From the NCBI RefSeq assembly GCF_001419795.1, contig NZ_LIRL01000207.1:1-38672 (forward strand): a stretch of 38,672 nt of DNA, written 5' to 3'. Below, one piece after another: positions 22,793-30,224 of the stretch. Position 1 is the first letter of the stretch. The number at the start of each line of letters is the position of its first letter. This DNA comes from Streptomyces niveiscabiei. Lineage in GTDB: Bacteria; Actinomycetota; Actinomycetes; Streptomycetales; Streptomycetaceae. The translations under genes and the position numbers were made by a program. Below the pieces are notes generated by a model. It was not told where the DNA came from. It did not search any database and saw only the letters and a program-made list of their open reading frames with translations.

Positions 22793-24537
22793 CGGGCGCC
22801 TTCCGTGAGCCGCCAGCCGTGGGTGCGGTCGCGGTCGTGCCAGAAGTCGGCGTACCGGCCGCCGCGCGCGAGGAGTTCGGCGTGCGTGCCGCTCTCCACG
22901 ATCCGCCCGTCGTCCAGGACGACGATCAGGTCGGCGCGTACGACGGTCTGGAGCCGGTGCGCGACGACGACCAGGGTGCGCCGCCCGGCGAGGGACTCCA
23001 GGGTCTGCTGCACGGCGGCCTCGTTGGCCGGGTCGAGGGAGGAGGTGGCCTCGTCGAGCAGCATCACGGGCGCGTCCTTGAGCAGGGCGCGGGCCAGCGA
23101 GACCCGCTGGCGCTCGCCGCCGGACAGGGCGGTGCCGCCCTCGCCGACCCGGGTGTCCCAGCCCTGCGGGAGCCGGGCGACGATCTCGTCGACCCGGGCG
23201 AGCCGGGCGGCCTCCTCGACCTCCTCGTCGCTCGCGTCGGGGCGGCCGAGGCGGATGTTGTCGCGGATGCTCTCGTCGAACAGGTACACGTCCTGGAAGA
23301 CCAGCGAGAAGTGGTCCATGAGGGCGTCGGTGCCCAGGGCGCGGACGTCGGTGCCGCCGAGCAGGACGGCGCCGTCGCCGACGTCCCAGAAGCGGGCCAG
23401 CAGCCGGATCAGGGTGGTCTTGCCGGAGCCGGAGGAACCGACGACGGCGGTCGTGGTGCGCGCGGGCAGCCGCAGCGAGACGCCGTCCAGGACGGCCTTC
23501 GCGTCGGGGGCTCCCTCGTAGGAGAAGCGCACGTCGCGCAGTTCCAGGGAGGAGTCGGCCGGCGGCGGGCCGGGCCGTTCGGGTTCGGGCAGCGGGCGGG
23601 CGGCGAGGAGCGTCTCGATCCGGGCCAGGGCGCCGCGCGCGCCGCGCAGGCTGCCGCCGAGTTCGGCCATGCCGGAGACGGGTTCGGCGAAGCGGACCAC
23701 CAGCACCAGCAGGGCCACCAGTTCGGCGACGTCCACCGAGCCGTCGAGGCCGAGGACCGCGCCGACGACCACGACGGCGGCGACCGCGAGGTGCACGACC
23801 GCGAGGAAGGAGGTGCGGCCCGGCGCCATGGCGGCCGACTGGCGGCGGGCGGCGGCGTCCTGTTCGGCGAGCGCCGACTCCAGCAGGGCCCGGCCGCGCT
23901 CGGTGCTGCCGGTGCTGCGCAGCACGGGCTGGGCGCGGACGTACTCCACGACCCGCTCGTTGGCCTCGGAGGCGGCCTGGTCGGCGGCTTCGTCGGCGCG
24001 CGCGACCGTGCTCATGGCCCAGCGGAAGGTGACGTACATGAAGGGTGCGCACAGGGCGGTGGCCAGGGCGAGGCGCCAGTCGAAGAAGGCCATGGCGGCC
24101 ACCACGGTCAGCGGGGTCACCACCGCCGTGCACAGCGGCTGGAGCAGGTGGGCCACCATCGACCTGACCTGGGGCACGCCCCGGGAGGCGAGCTGGCCGA
24201 GCCCGCCGACCTGTTCGCCGGAGAACCAGCCCAGCGGCAGGGCGGAGACGTGGTCGCCGAGCCGGTGGTAGAGGCGGTGGGAGGCGGCGAGGGCCACCTG
24301 GAAGCTGAGCATCTGCTGGACGTAGTAGGTGACCGCGGTCGCCAGGGCGACGCCGGTCAGGGCCCAGGCCCACGGCCAGGCCGCGTCCGTGTCCCCGGCG
24401 AGCAGCCGGCGCAGCACCGGGACGATCAGGACGAAGGCCACGCCCTGGAGGACGCTGTAGGCGAGGAGCACGGCCAGCTGGAGGGCGAGGCGGCGGCGCA
24501 GGGCGGGGCCGACCACCTGGAAGAGCTGTCTGATCAC
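22789..24537 (-). CDS. ABC transporter, fused membrane-ATPase half (IrtB/YbtQ-like)
   Basis: 582 residues from a GTG that overlaps the stop of the upstream ABC gene. Six hydrophobic segments in the first 300 residues form a type IV (exporter-fold) membrane domain; the ATPase follows with Walker A GSSGSGKTT (367-375), signature LSGGERQRV (471-479), Walker B VMLLDEATSSLD and switch VAHRL. With its partner it makes a heterodimer like IrtAB or YbtPQ, which have an exporter fold but take up the ferric siderophore. A role in export cannot be excluded from sequence. Long open frames extend upstream of this start but lie within the partner gene and are not coding. Confidence 0.9.
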   Translation of the reverse strand: MIRQLFQVVGPALRRRLALQLAVLLAYSVLQGVAFVLIVPVLRRLLAGDTDAAWPWAWALTGVALATAVTYYVQQMLSFQVALAASHRLYHRLGDHVSALPLGWFSGEQVGGLGQLASRGVPQVRSMVAHLLQPLCTAVVTPLTVVAAMAFFDWRLALATALCAPFMYVTFRWAMSTVARADEAADQAASEANERVVEYVRAQPVLRSTGSTERGRALLESALAEQDAAARRQSAAMAPGRTSFLAVVHLAVAAVVVVGAVLGLDGSVDVAELVALLVLVVRFAEPVSGMAELGGSLRGARGALARIETLLAARPLPEPERPGPPPADSSLELRDVRFSYEGAPDAKAVLDGVSLRLPARTTTAVVGSSGSGKTTLIRLLARFWDVGDGAVLLGGTDVRALGTDALMDHFSLVFQDVYLFDESIRDNIRLGRPDASDEEVEEAARLARVDEIVARLPQGWDTRVGEGGTALSGGERQRVSLARALLKDAPVMLLDEATSSLDPANEAAVQQTLESLAGRRTLVVVAHRLQTVVRADLIVVLDDGRIVESGTHAELLARGGRYADFWHDRDRTHGWRLTEGAR

Positions 24538-26363
24538 GGCCTCGCTCCGATCTGCTCCGCGCCGAGGGCGTCGTCGTGGTCCGCGGCGGTGTGCCGGCGG
24601 TAGGTGGCCCACATCGAGGCGTACAGGCCGCCGGCGGTGCGGAGTTGTTCGTGGCGGCCCTGTTCGACGACGCGGCCCTCGTCGAGGACGAGGATGCGGT
24701 CGGCGTCGACGACGCTGCCCAGCCGGTGGGCGATCACCAGCACGGTCCGGCCGACGACCAGGCGGGACAGGGCGCGCTGGACGGCCGCCTCCGACTCCGG
24801 GTCGGCGTAGGCGGTGGCCTCGTCCAGGACGAGGACGGGGGTGTCGGCGAGCAGGGCGCGGGCGATGGACAGGCGCTGGGCCTCGCCGCCGGAGAACAGG
24901 GCGTCCTCGCCGATGACGGAGTCGGTGCCGCGCGGCAGCCGGGCGATGCGTTCGTCGAGGGCGACCGCGGCGAGTACGTCGGCGAGTTCGGCGTCGGTGG
25001 CGTCGGGGCGGGCCAGGCGCAGGTTCTCGGCGACGGAGGCGCGCAGGAACCGGGCGTCCTGGAGGACGAATCCGACGTGCCGGTAGAGCTCGTCGGCGGC
25101 GATGTCGCGGACGTCGACCCCGCCGAGGAGGATCTGTCCGCTGTCCGGGTCGGCGAACCTCGGGAGCAGGCCGGCCAGGGTGGACTTGCCGGATCCCGAG
25201 GGGCCGACCAGCGCGGTGACCGTGCCCTCGGCGAGGGTGGCGCTCACGTCGTGCAGGACGGGGGCACCGGGTTCGTACCCGAAGGTCACACCGCGCAGCT
25301 CCACCCGGTTCCCGGCGGGGATCAGGGGGTGCTCGGGTTCGGGCAGGGGGGCCACGGAGAGGAGTTCGCCGACGCGGTCGGCGGCCTGGCGGGCGGAGCG
25401 CAGCGAGTTGGCGGCGAGGCCCACGACGAGGACGGGGGCGGCGAGGCCGAGGCCGAGGGTGAGGAAGGGGACGACGTCGAGGGGGTCGGCCCAGCCCTGG
25501 CCGACGAAGAGGGTGCCGGCGAGGGCGACGATCAGCAGGGTGGAGGCGGGTGACAGGAGGCCCGTGGAGATCGACTGGATGCGCATGATGGGGCCGTTGG
25601 CGGCGCTGAACGACTCCAGGTAGTCGTCCGCGGCTGCGGCGAAGCGGCTGTGGGCGCGGCGGGTCTGGCCGAACGCCTTCACCACGGAGATGCCCTGCAC
25701 GAACTCCACGACGGCGCTGTTGAGCCGGCCCATCGCGGCGCCGATCGCGGGCATGCGGCTCCCGGCGACCTTCATCATCAGCCGGTGTCCGAGCAGGTAG
25801 CAGGGGATGCCGACGAGGCAGACGAGCATCAGCCGCCAGTCCACGAAGGACAGGTAGACGATGGCGGCGAGCGGGGTGGAAACGGCGACCACGAAGTCGG
25901 GCAGCGCGTGGGCGACGAGGTAGTGCATGTCCTCGACGTCGTCCTGGAGGGTGCTCTTGAGGCGGCCCGCGCCGCGTTCGGAGATCCAGCCGAGGGGGGC
26001 GCGGGAGAGCCGTTCGGCCATGGACCGGCGCAGCCGCAGCTGCATGTCCATGTCGGCCCGGTGGGACAGGGACACGGCGATGCCGTGGCTGAGGAACTGG
26101 ACGACGACGGCGGCGACCGTCACCGCGACGATCGTCCACACCTCGCGCCGGTCCGGATCGCCCCCGGAGAGCGCGACGGCGAGCTGATGGACGGCGGCGA
26201 AGGGGACGAGGGAGGCGATACCGGAGACGGCCGCGAGGACGGCGGCGGTGACGACCCGGGGTCTGACCTCGGCGGTGAGGTCGGCGAGGGCCGCTGCCCG
26301 GCCGGCCGTGCCGGTGCCCGCCGGGGGGGATGCGCCTGGAGCGGCGGTGGACTCGTCGGGCAT
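24534..26363 (-). CDS. ABC transporter, fused membrane-ATPase half (IrtA/YbtP-like, no SIP domain)
   Basis: 609 residues; ATG at 26363 has AAGGAG upstream on the minus strand. The membrane domain spans about 35-330. The ATPase has Walker A GPSGSGKST (387-395), an altered signature FSGGEAQRL (490-498), and Walker B VLVLDEATAYADPE; the DEATA(F/Y)ADPE wording is characteristic of the IrtA/YbtP-YbtQ siderophore group. Mycobacterial IrtA carries an N-terminal siderophore-interacting domain; here that domain is absent and a separate reductase gene is divergently encoded at 26590. First gene of the ABC-ABC-TetR operon. Predicted: uptake of the cluster's ferric product, followed by reduction. Confidence 0.9.
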   Translation of the reverse strand: MPDESTAAPGASPPAGTGTAGRAAALADLTAEVRPRVVTAAVLAAVSGIASLVPFAAVHQLAVALSGGDPDRREVWTIVAVTVAAVVVQFLSHGIAVSLSHRADMDMQLRLRRSMAERLSRAPLGWISERGAGRLKSTLQDDVEDMHYLVAHALPDFVVAVSTPLAAIVYLSFVDWRLMLVCLVGIPCYLLGHRLMMKVAGSRMPAIGAAMGRLNSAVVEFVQGISVVKAFGQTRRAHSRFAAAADDYLESFSAANGPIMRIQSISTGLLSPASTLLIVALAGTLFVGQGWADPLDVVPFLTLGLGLAAPVLVVGLAANSLRSARQAADRVGELLSVAPLPEPEHPLIPAGNRVELRGVTFGYEPGAPVLHDVSATLAEGTVTALVGPSGSGKSTLAGLLPRFADPDSGQILLGGVDVRDIAADELYRHVGFVLQDARFLRASVAENLRLARPDATDAELADVLAAVALDERIARLPRGTDSVIGEDALFSGGEAQRLSIARALLADTPVLVLDEATAYADPESEAAVQRALSRLVVGRTVLVIAHRLGSVVDADRILVLDEGRVVEQGRHEQLRTAGGLYASMWATYRRHTAADHDDALGAEQIGARP

Positions 26364-26406
26364 GCGGAAACTCCTTGGGAGGAACGGGGGTTCAGCGGGC
26401 GGCTAT

Positions 26407-26447
26407 AGTTTGCAACAGGTCGTCATTAATAAGCAAGGCTACCCTTT
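26407..26447 (-). promoter_or_regulatory. Shared promoter/operator element, copy B, with iron-box-like end
   Basis: Plus strand: AGTTTGCAACA, four variable bases, GTCATTAATA, A, GCAAGGCTACC. It is nearly identical to the copy at 1594 outside the four variable bases, and has the same length as the copy at 3975. The segment 26429-26447 matches the iron-box consensus at 12 of 19 positions. It lies 44 bases upstream of the ABC operon start and 143 bases upstream of the divergent reductase start, so it could control both. In the ABC direction TTGCTT and CAAACT are 18 bases apart. Confidence 0.6.
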
Positions 26448-26481
26448 CTCCAAAGGCTCCCGGGGGCTCCTCAGGCGCTCC

Positions 26482-26574
26482 CATCGGCCTCCATCGGCTC
26501 TCCATCGGCCTCTCCATCGGCCTCTCCATCGGCCTCTCCATCGGCCTCTCCATCGGCCTCTCCATCGGTTTCTC
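26482..26574. repeat. 12-bp tandem repeats in the reductase leader
   Basis: About seven copies of CATCGGCCTCTC run without gaps, the first ones shorter or altered and the last with CATCGGTTTCTC. They fill the 5' region of the siderophore-interacting protein gene and end just before its ribosome site. The unit is four codons long and would read HRPL in the reductase frame, but no start codon precedes it. Likely a slippage-prone microsatellite; an effect on expression is possible. Confidence 0.9.
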
Positions 26575-26589
26575 CGGGAGGAACTCCGC

Positions 26590-27432
26590 ATGACCCGACC
26601 GCTCGCGCTGCTCTCCACGACGCTGCACGTCGTCTCGGTACAGGACCTGACCCCGGGCATGCGGCGGGTCACGTTCGGCGGCGACGGCCTCGCCGACTTC
26701 GTCCCGATAGCCCCCGACCAGCAGCTCAAGCTGTTCTTCGCCCGCGACGGCGGCCCCGTGGAACTGCCCGAGCCGCCCCGGGACGGCGCCGACGTGACCC
26801 GCTGGTACCAGGGCTATCTGGCCATCCCGGAGCACCGGCGGCCGTGGATGCGCACGTACACGGTCCGCCGCCACCTGCCCGGGGAGCGCCGGATCGAGGT
26901 CGACTTCGTCCTGCACGGCGCGGAGCGCGACCGCGGCCCCGCCTCCCGCTGGGCGACCGTCGCGGCACCCGGCGACACCGTCGGCATGTACGGCCCGGCC
27001 GCCACGCACCACCGCACGCCCGCCCCGGGCGCCGTACGGCTCCTCGTCGGCGACGAGACGGCGCTGCCGGCCATCGGGGCGCTCGTCGAGGACCTCGCGC
27101 CGGGCGAGCGCGCGCTGGTGTACGCGCAGGTCGCGGGCCCGGCGGAGGAGCAGCGCTGGGAGAGTCCGGGCGAGGTGGAGATCCACTGGCTGCACCGCGA
27201 CCGGGCCCCGCTCCTCCCGGACGCGCTACGCGCCGCCCGCCTCCCCTCGGGCCCGCTCTTCGCCTGGATCGCGGGCGAGGCGTCGGCGGTCCGCGCGATC
27301 CGCCGCCACCTGGTGGACGAACGCGGCCTGGACCGGGCGGCGGTGGCGTTCGCGGGCTACTGGCGGCGGAACCTGACACAGGACGACGCCTTGACGCAGG
27401 ACGACCTGACGGACCGGGCCGACGCCATGTGA
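26590..27432 (+). CDS. Siderophore-interacting protein (ferric-siderophore flavin reductase)
   Basis: 280 residues; ATG with GGGAGG upstream. Family features: an N-terminal FAD-binding barrel with RTYTVR (88-93), the loop VDFVLHG, the substrate-side segment GPASRWA, an NAD(P)H domain with LLVGDETALPAIGAL, and the C-terminal FAWIAGE and GYWRRN motifs. These flavoproteins (ViuB, YqjH, SIP) reduce Fe(III)-siderophores in the cytoplasm with NAD(P)H and release iron. The gene is divergent from the ABC pair and shares a control region with it, matching uptake followed by reduction. Its tail (LTQDDALTQDDLTDRADAM) has a short internal repeat. Confidence 0.93.
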   Translation: MTRPLALLSTTLHVVSVQDLTPGMRRVTFGGDGLADFVPIAPDQQLKLFFARDGGPVELPEPPRDGADVTRWYQGYLAIPEHRRPWMRTYTVRRHLPGERRIEVDFVLHGAERDRGPASRWATVAAPGDTVGMYGPAATHHRTPAPGAVRLLVGDETALPAIGALVEDLAPGERALVYAQVAGPAEEQRWESPGEVEIHWLHRDRAPLLPDALRAARLPSGPLFAWIAGEASAVRAIRRHLVDERGLDRAAVAFAGYWRRNLTQDDALTQDDLTDRADAM

Positions 27433-27479
27433 GGGCTCCCGGTGCCCTTGGGGATCCCCCGGGTCCCCGGAAACGCGTC

Positions 27480-27513
27480 GGAGGCCGTGTCAGATCTCTC
27501 TGACACGGCCTCC
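27480..27513. terminator. Strong bidirectional hairpin at the end of the siderophore cluster
   Basis: Perfect 15-base arms (GGAGGCCGTGTCAGA and its complement) with a TCTC loop. It lies 48 bases after the reductase stop and 12 bases from the 3' end of the tRNA gene on the other strand, so it can end both transcripts. Confidence 0.85.
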
Positions 27514-27524
27514 GGACATCACCG

Positions 27525-27598
<74 letters not shown>

Positions 27599-27643
27599 GT
27601 GCCGTTCGCGCGGCCGGTGACCGCGTGAACACGCAGGTAAACC

Positions 27644-29065
27644 TTACCGCACGGGAGCGGGTGCCCGCGCCGGAGCGGGGCGCGGCGCCGGGCGGCCGGA
27701 GCGGGCGGCGGGGACCAGGAGCGCCGCGAGGGCCGCGGCGAGGCAGAGCAGCGCGAGCAGGGTGAAGCCGTGGGTGTAGCCGCTGTCGTAGGGGAGGCCG
27801 GACGGCTGGAGGTGCCCGGTCACCAGGACGCTCGTGACGGCCGCGCCGATCGAGCCGCCGATCGTGCGGATGTTGGCGTTCATCCCGGTCGCCGCGCCGG
27901 TCTGGGCCGGCGGCACGCTGGCCACGACGATGGTCGCCATGGAGGCGAACGCGAGCCCGATGCCGAGGCCGAACACGCCCGCGACGAGGGCGATCTGCCA
28001 CTGCGCGTCGTGCCACAGCGTCAGGAAGCCGAGGGCGAGGGCGCCGAGCCCGGAGCCGGTGACGAGGAGGGCCTTGGAGCCGAAGCGCGGGGCGAGGCGG
28101 GCGCTGAGCATGCCGGAGACGAACATCGCGAGGAGCATCGGCAGCATCAGGAGCCCGGACGCGGTGACGCTCGCGCCGAAGCCGTACCCGGCACTGGCGG
28201 GCGTCTGGACGAAGCCGGGCAGGAAGGACCAGATCGCGTACATGCCCGCGCCGAACAGGAGGGCGGCGAGGTTGGTCGTCCACACGGCGGGCAGCCGCAT
28301 GATCCCCAGGTCGATGAGGGGGCTCGCGGCGCGGGACTCGGCGTACAGCCAGGCGGCGGCGAGGACGGCGGCGAGGCCGAGGAGCCCGAGGACGCGGGCC
28401 GAGCCCCAGCCCCAGGTGCCGGCCTGGCTGAGCGGCAGCAGGAGCGCGACGAGCCACCCGGACAGGAGCACGGCGCCGAGCCAACTGACCTTGCCGGACG
28501 CCCTGTTGGGCGACTCGGGCACGTAGCGCACGGCGATGGCCGCGGCCCCCGCGACAATCGCGACCGGTATCCAGAACAGCCAGCGGTAGTCGAGCGCGGA
28601 GACGATCGGCCCGGCGGCGACCATGCCGACGCCGCCGCCCGCGGCGATGACGGCGGACAGGGCGCTGATGCGGCCGGGGACGGCTTCCGCGGCGAACTCG
28701 TCGCGGATGATGCCGAAGGAGAGCGGGAAGAGCGCGCCGCCGACGCCCTGGACGACGCGGGCGACGATGAGGACGCCGATGGTGGGGGCGAGCGCGGCGA
28801 GCAGACAGCCCACGAGGACGGCGGCCAGGACGGCGACGAGCGTGCGCTTGCGGCCGATCAGGTCGCCGACGCGGCCGAGGATCGGCGTGAAGACGGACGC
28901 GGAGAGCAGGTACGCGGTCATCACCCACGTCGCCGTGGACTGCGAGGTGTGCAGGGCGTGCTGCACGGTCGGCAGGGCGGGCGCGATGAGCGACTGGAGC
29001 ATGGCGAACACACCCGCGCCTGTCGCGAGGACCGCGAAGGTGAGGCGGGAGGACGTGCGAGGCAT
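27644..29065 (-). CDS. MFS transporter, DHA2-type multidrug exporter
   Basis: 473 residues with hydrophobic segments throughout and MFS motif A as GRVGDLIGRKRT. Length and pattern fit 14-helix drug/proton antiporters. I prefer the ATG at 29065 (MPRTSSRL) because GAGAGG lies about eight bases upstream; a TTG seven codons earlier is possible. It is divergent from a TetR gene, and the gap holds three palindromes, the usual layout of a self-contained drug-efflux switch. It therefore probably serves resistance to an external compound rather than the siderophore. Confidence 0.9.
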   Translation of the reverse strand: MPRTSSRLTFAVLATGAGVFAMLQSLIAPALPTVQHALHTSQSTATWVMTAYLLSASVFTPILGRVGDLIGRKRTLVAVLAAVLVGCLLAALAPTIGVLIVARVVQGVGGALFPLSFGIIRDEFAAEAVPGRISALSAVIAAGGGVGMVAAGPIVSALDYRWLFWIPVAIVAGAAAIAVRYVPESPNRASGKVSWLGAVLLSGWLVALLLPLSQAGTWGWGSARVLGLLGLAAVLAAAWLYAESRAASPLIDLGIMRLPAVWTTNLAALLFGAGMYAIWSFLPGFVQTPASAGYGFGASVTASGLLMLPMLLAMFVSGMLSARLAPRFGSKALLVTGSGLGALALGFLTLWHDAQWQIALVAGVFGLGIGLAFASMATIVVASVPPAQTGAATGMNANIRTIGGSIGAAVTSVLVTGHLQPSGLPYDSGYTHGFTLLALLCLAAALAALLVPAARSGRPAPRPAPARAPAPVR

Positions 29066-29097
29066 GGAGGACCTCTCGGGCGACAAGCACTGATAAA

Positions 29098-29115
29098 GTG
29101 GAGGTACGCCTCCAC
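29098..29115. promoter_or_regulatory. Operator palindrome 1 between MFS and TetR genes
   Basis: GTGGAGG and CCTCCAC pair perfectly around TACG. With two further palindromes of the same GGAGG-CCTCC core it lies in the 130-bp divergent gap; the adjacent TetR protein is the likely binder. Confidence 0.7.
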
Positions 29116-29120
29116 TCTAC

Positions 29121-29136
29121 TGGAGGGAACCCTCCA
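29121..29136. promoter_or_regulatory. Operator palindrome 2 between MFS and TetR genes
   Basis: TGGAGG and CCTCCA around GAAC, centred 22 bases (about two helical turns) from palindrome 1, so two repressor dimers could bind on the same face of the DNA. Confidence 0.7.
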
Positions 29137-29150
29137 CTTCAAGGCGTACC

Positions 29151-29164
29151 GGAGGTGAACCTCC
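29151..29164. promoter_or_regulatory. Operator palindrome 3 between MFS and TetR genes
   Basis: GGAGGT and ACCTCC around GA, 31 bases before the TetR start codon; shorter spacer than the other two. Likely an additional, perhaps weaker, site for the same repressor and for autoregulation. Confidence 0.55.
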
Positions 29165-29195
29165 GCTTTCGTCGAACCGGCCCAGGGAGGCCACC

Positions 29196-29774
29196 GTGAC
29201 CGCCCACTCGTACCCCATCGCCGCGATCGTCGCCGCCCAGCGCCCGCACCGGAAAGACGCGGCCCGCAACTACGACGCCCTGCTCGCCGCCGCGCGCGAG
29301 GCGTTCGCGGAGAACGGCGCCGAGGCGTCCCTCGAGGACATCGCGCGCCGCGCGGGCGTCGGCATCGGCACGCTGTACCGCAATTTCCCCACCCGCCGCG
29401 CCCTGTTCGAGAGCGTGTACGCGGACGAGGTCAACGCCCTGTGCGAGCGGGCCGACGAGGTCGCCGACCTCCCGCCGTGGCCCGCGGTGGTCACCTGGCT
29501 GGAGGCGTTCACCGCGTACATGGTCACCAAGCGCGCGGTGCGCGAGGCGCTGGAGGACGAGTCGGAGATCTTCGACGCCTGCCGCGAGTCGCTGTACGCG
29601 TCGGGCGGCCCGCTGTTCGTCCGCGCCCAGGAGGCCGGCGAGGCACGCGGCGACATGGAGTTCTCGGACCTGCTGCGGCTGGTCGCGGGCGTCACCGCCA
29701 CCTACTTCCCGAGCGACGCGCAGCGCGAGCGCGTCCTGTCGATCGCTCTGGACGGAGTCCGCAAGACCGCCTGA
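29196..29774 (+). CDS. TetR-family repressor of the divergent exporter
   Basis: 192 residues from a GTG with GGGAGG five bases upstream. The HTH is ASLEDIARRAGVGIGTLYRNFPTRRALF (about residues 42-70), a form very common in streptomycete regulators divergent from MFS pumps. The three GGAGG/CCTCC palindromes in the shared gap are its probable operators. No tie to the siderophore genes is visible. Confidence 0.92.
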   Translation: MTAHSYPIAAIVAAQRPHRKDAARNYDALLAAAREAFAENGAEASLEDIARRAGVGIGTLYRNFPTRRALFESVYADEVNALCERADEVADLPPWPAVVTWLEAFTAYMVTKRAVREALEDESEIFDACRESLYASGGPLFVRAQEAGEARGDMEFSDLLRLVAGVTATYFPSDAQRERVLSIALDGVRKTA

Positions 29775-29826
29775 CCCTTTCCTGGTCACACCGGGACCGC
29801 CACGCGGAATTTCCGCTGCGGTCATC

Positions 29827-29852
29827 AACGGCCCCGATTCCAGGGGCCGTTT
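29827..29852 (+). terminator. Hairpin after the TetR gene
   Basis: AACGGCCCC and GGGGCCGTT around GATTCCA, 53 bases after the stop, ending in TTT. The gap 29775-30224 otherwise holds no gene that I can support. Confidence 0.75.
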
Positions 29853-30026
29853 CGGACATGCGCGGCCATCCGAGCGCATTTCCCGCCACCGTCCGTGTTT
29901 CGGCGGCGTGAGCCCGGCGTGAACGGCGTCCGCCCGCACCACGATTGGCCCGTTTTCCGCCCTGCTGCCCCCTGACCTGCGTCTGACCGAATCGGTTCGA
30001 CGGCCGATCAGGGGGCCGCGCGCTTA

Positions 30027-30056
30027 TTGACCCGCGAGTAATAACCGCACTACCTT
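30027..30056 (+). promoter_or_regulatory. Candidate promoter of the PUFA-like synthase operon
   Basis: TTGACC at 30027 and TACCTT at 30051 are separated by 18 bases, about 170 bases before the ATG at 30225. The sequence here is A/T-richer than the surroundings. Suggested by spacing and motif only. Confidence 0.4.
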
Positions 30057-30224
30057 TCCAGCGATTCACGCACGCGCGTCGAAAGACAGACCGGTGTTTC
30101 CCCGGTGAGCCCTGCCCGAATGGCGTGGCCTGGGAAGCCGTTGTCCGGCCCTGCCGTTTTTCCCTGCTGTGCCCCGCACCCCCACCGTGCAGTTTCCTCC
30201 TCGAAGCGTTGATTCTGGAGAGAC

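Noticed and set aside
22789-26139. A single 1116-residue protein covering both ABC genes in one frame
   Set aside because: Its first part is an out-of-frame reading of the upstream ABC gene; the true second ABC protein starts at the GTG at 24537 that overlaps the first one's stop.
26482-26574. CRISPR array
   Set aside because: Units are 12 bp with no spacers; this is a simple tandem repeat.
26248-26589. N-terminal extension of the reductase including the HRPL repeats
   Set aside because: The extension would begin inside the divergent ABC gene and run through its promoter; the ATG at 26590 has a good ribosome site and matches the family's N-terminus.
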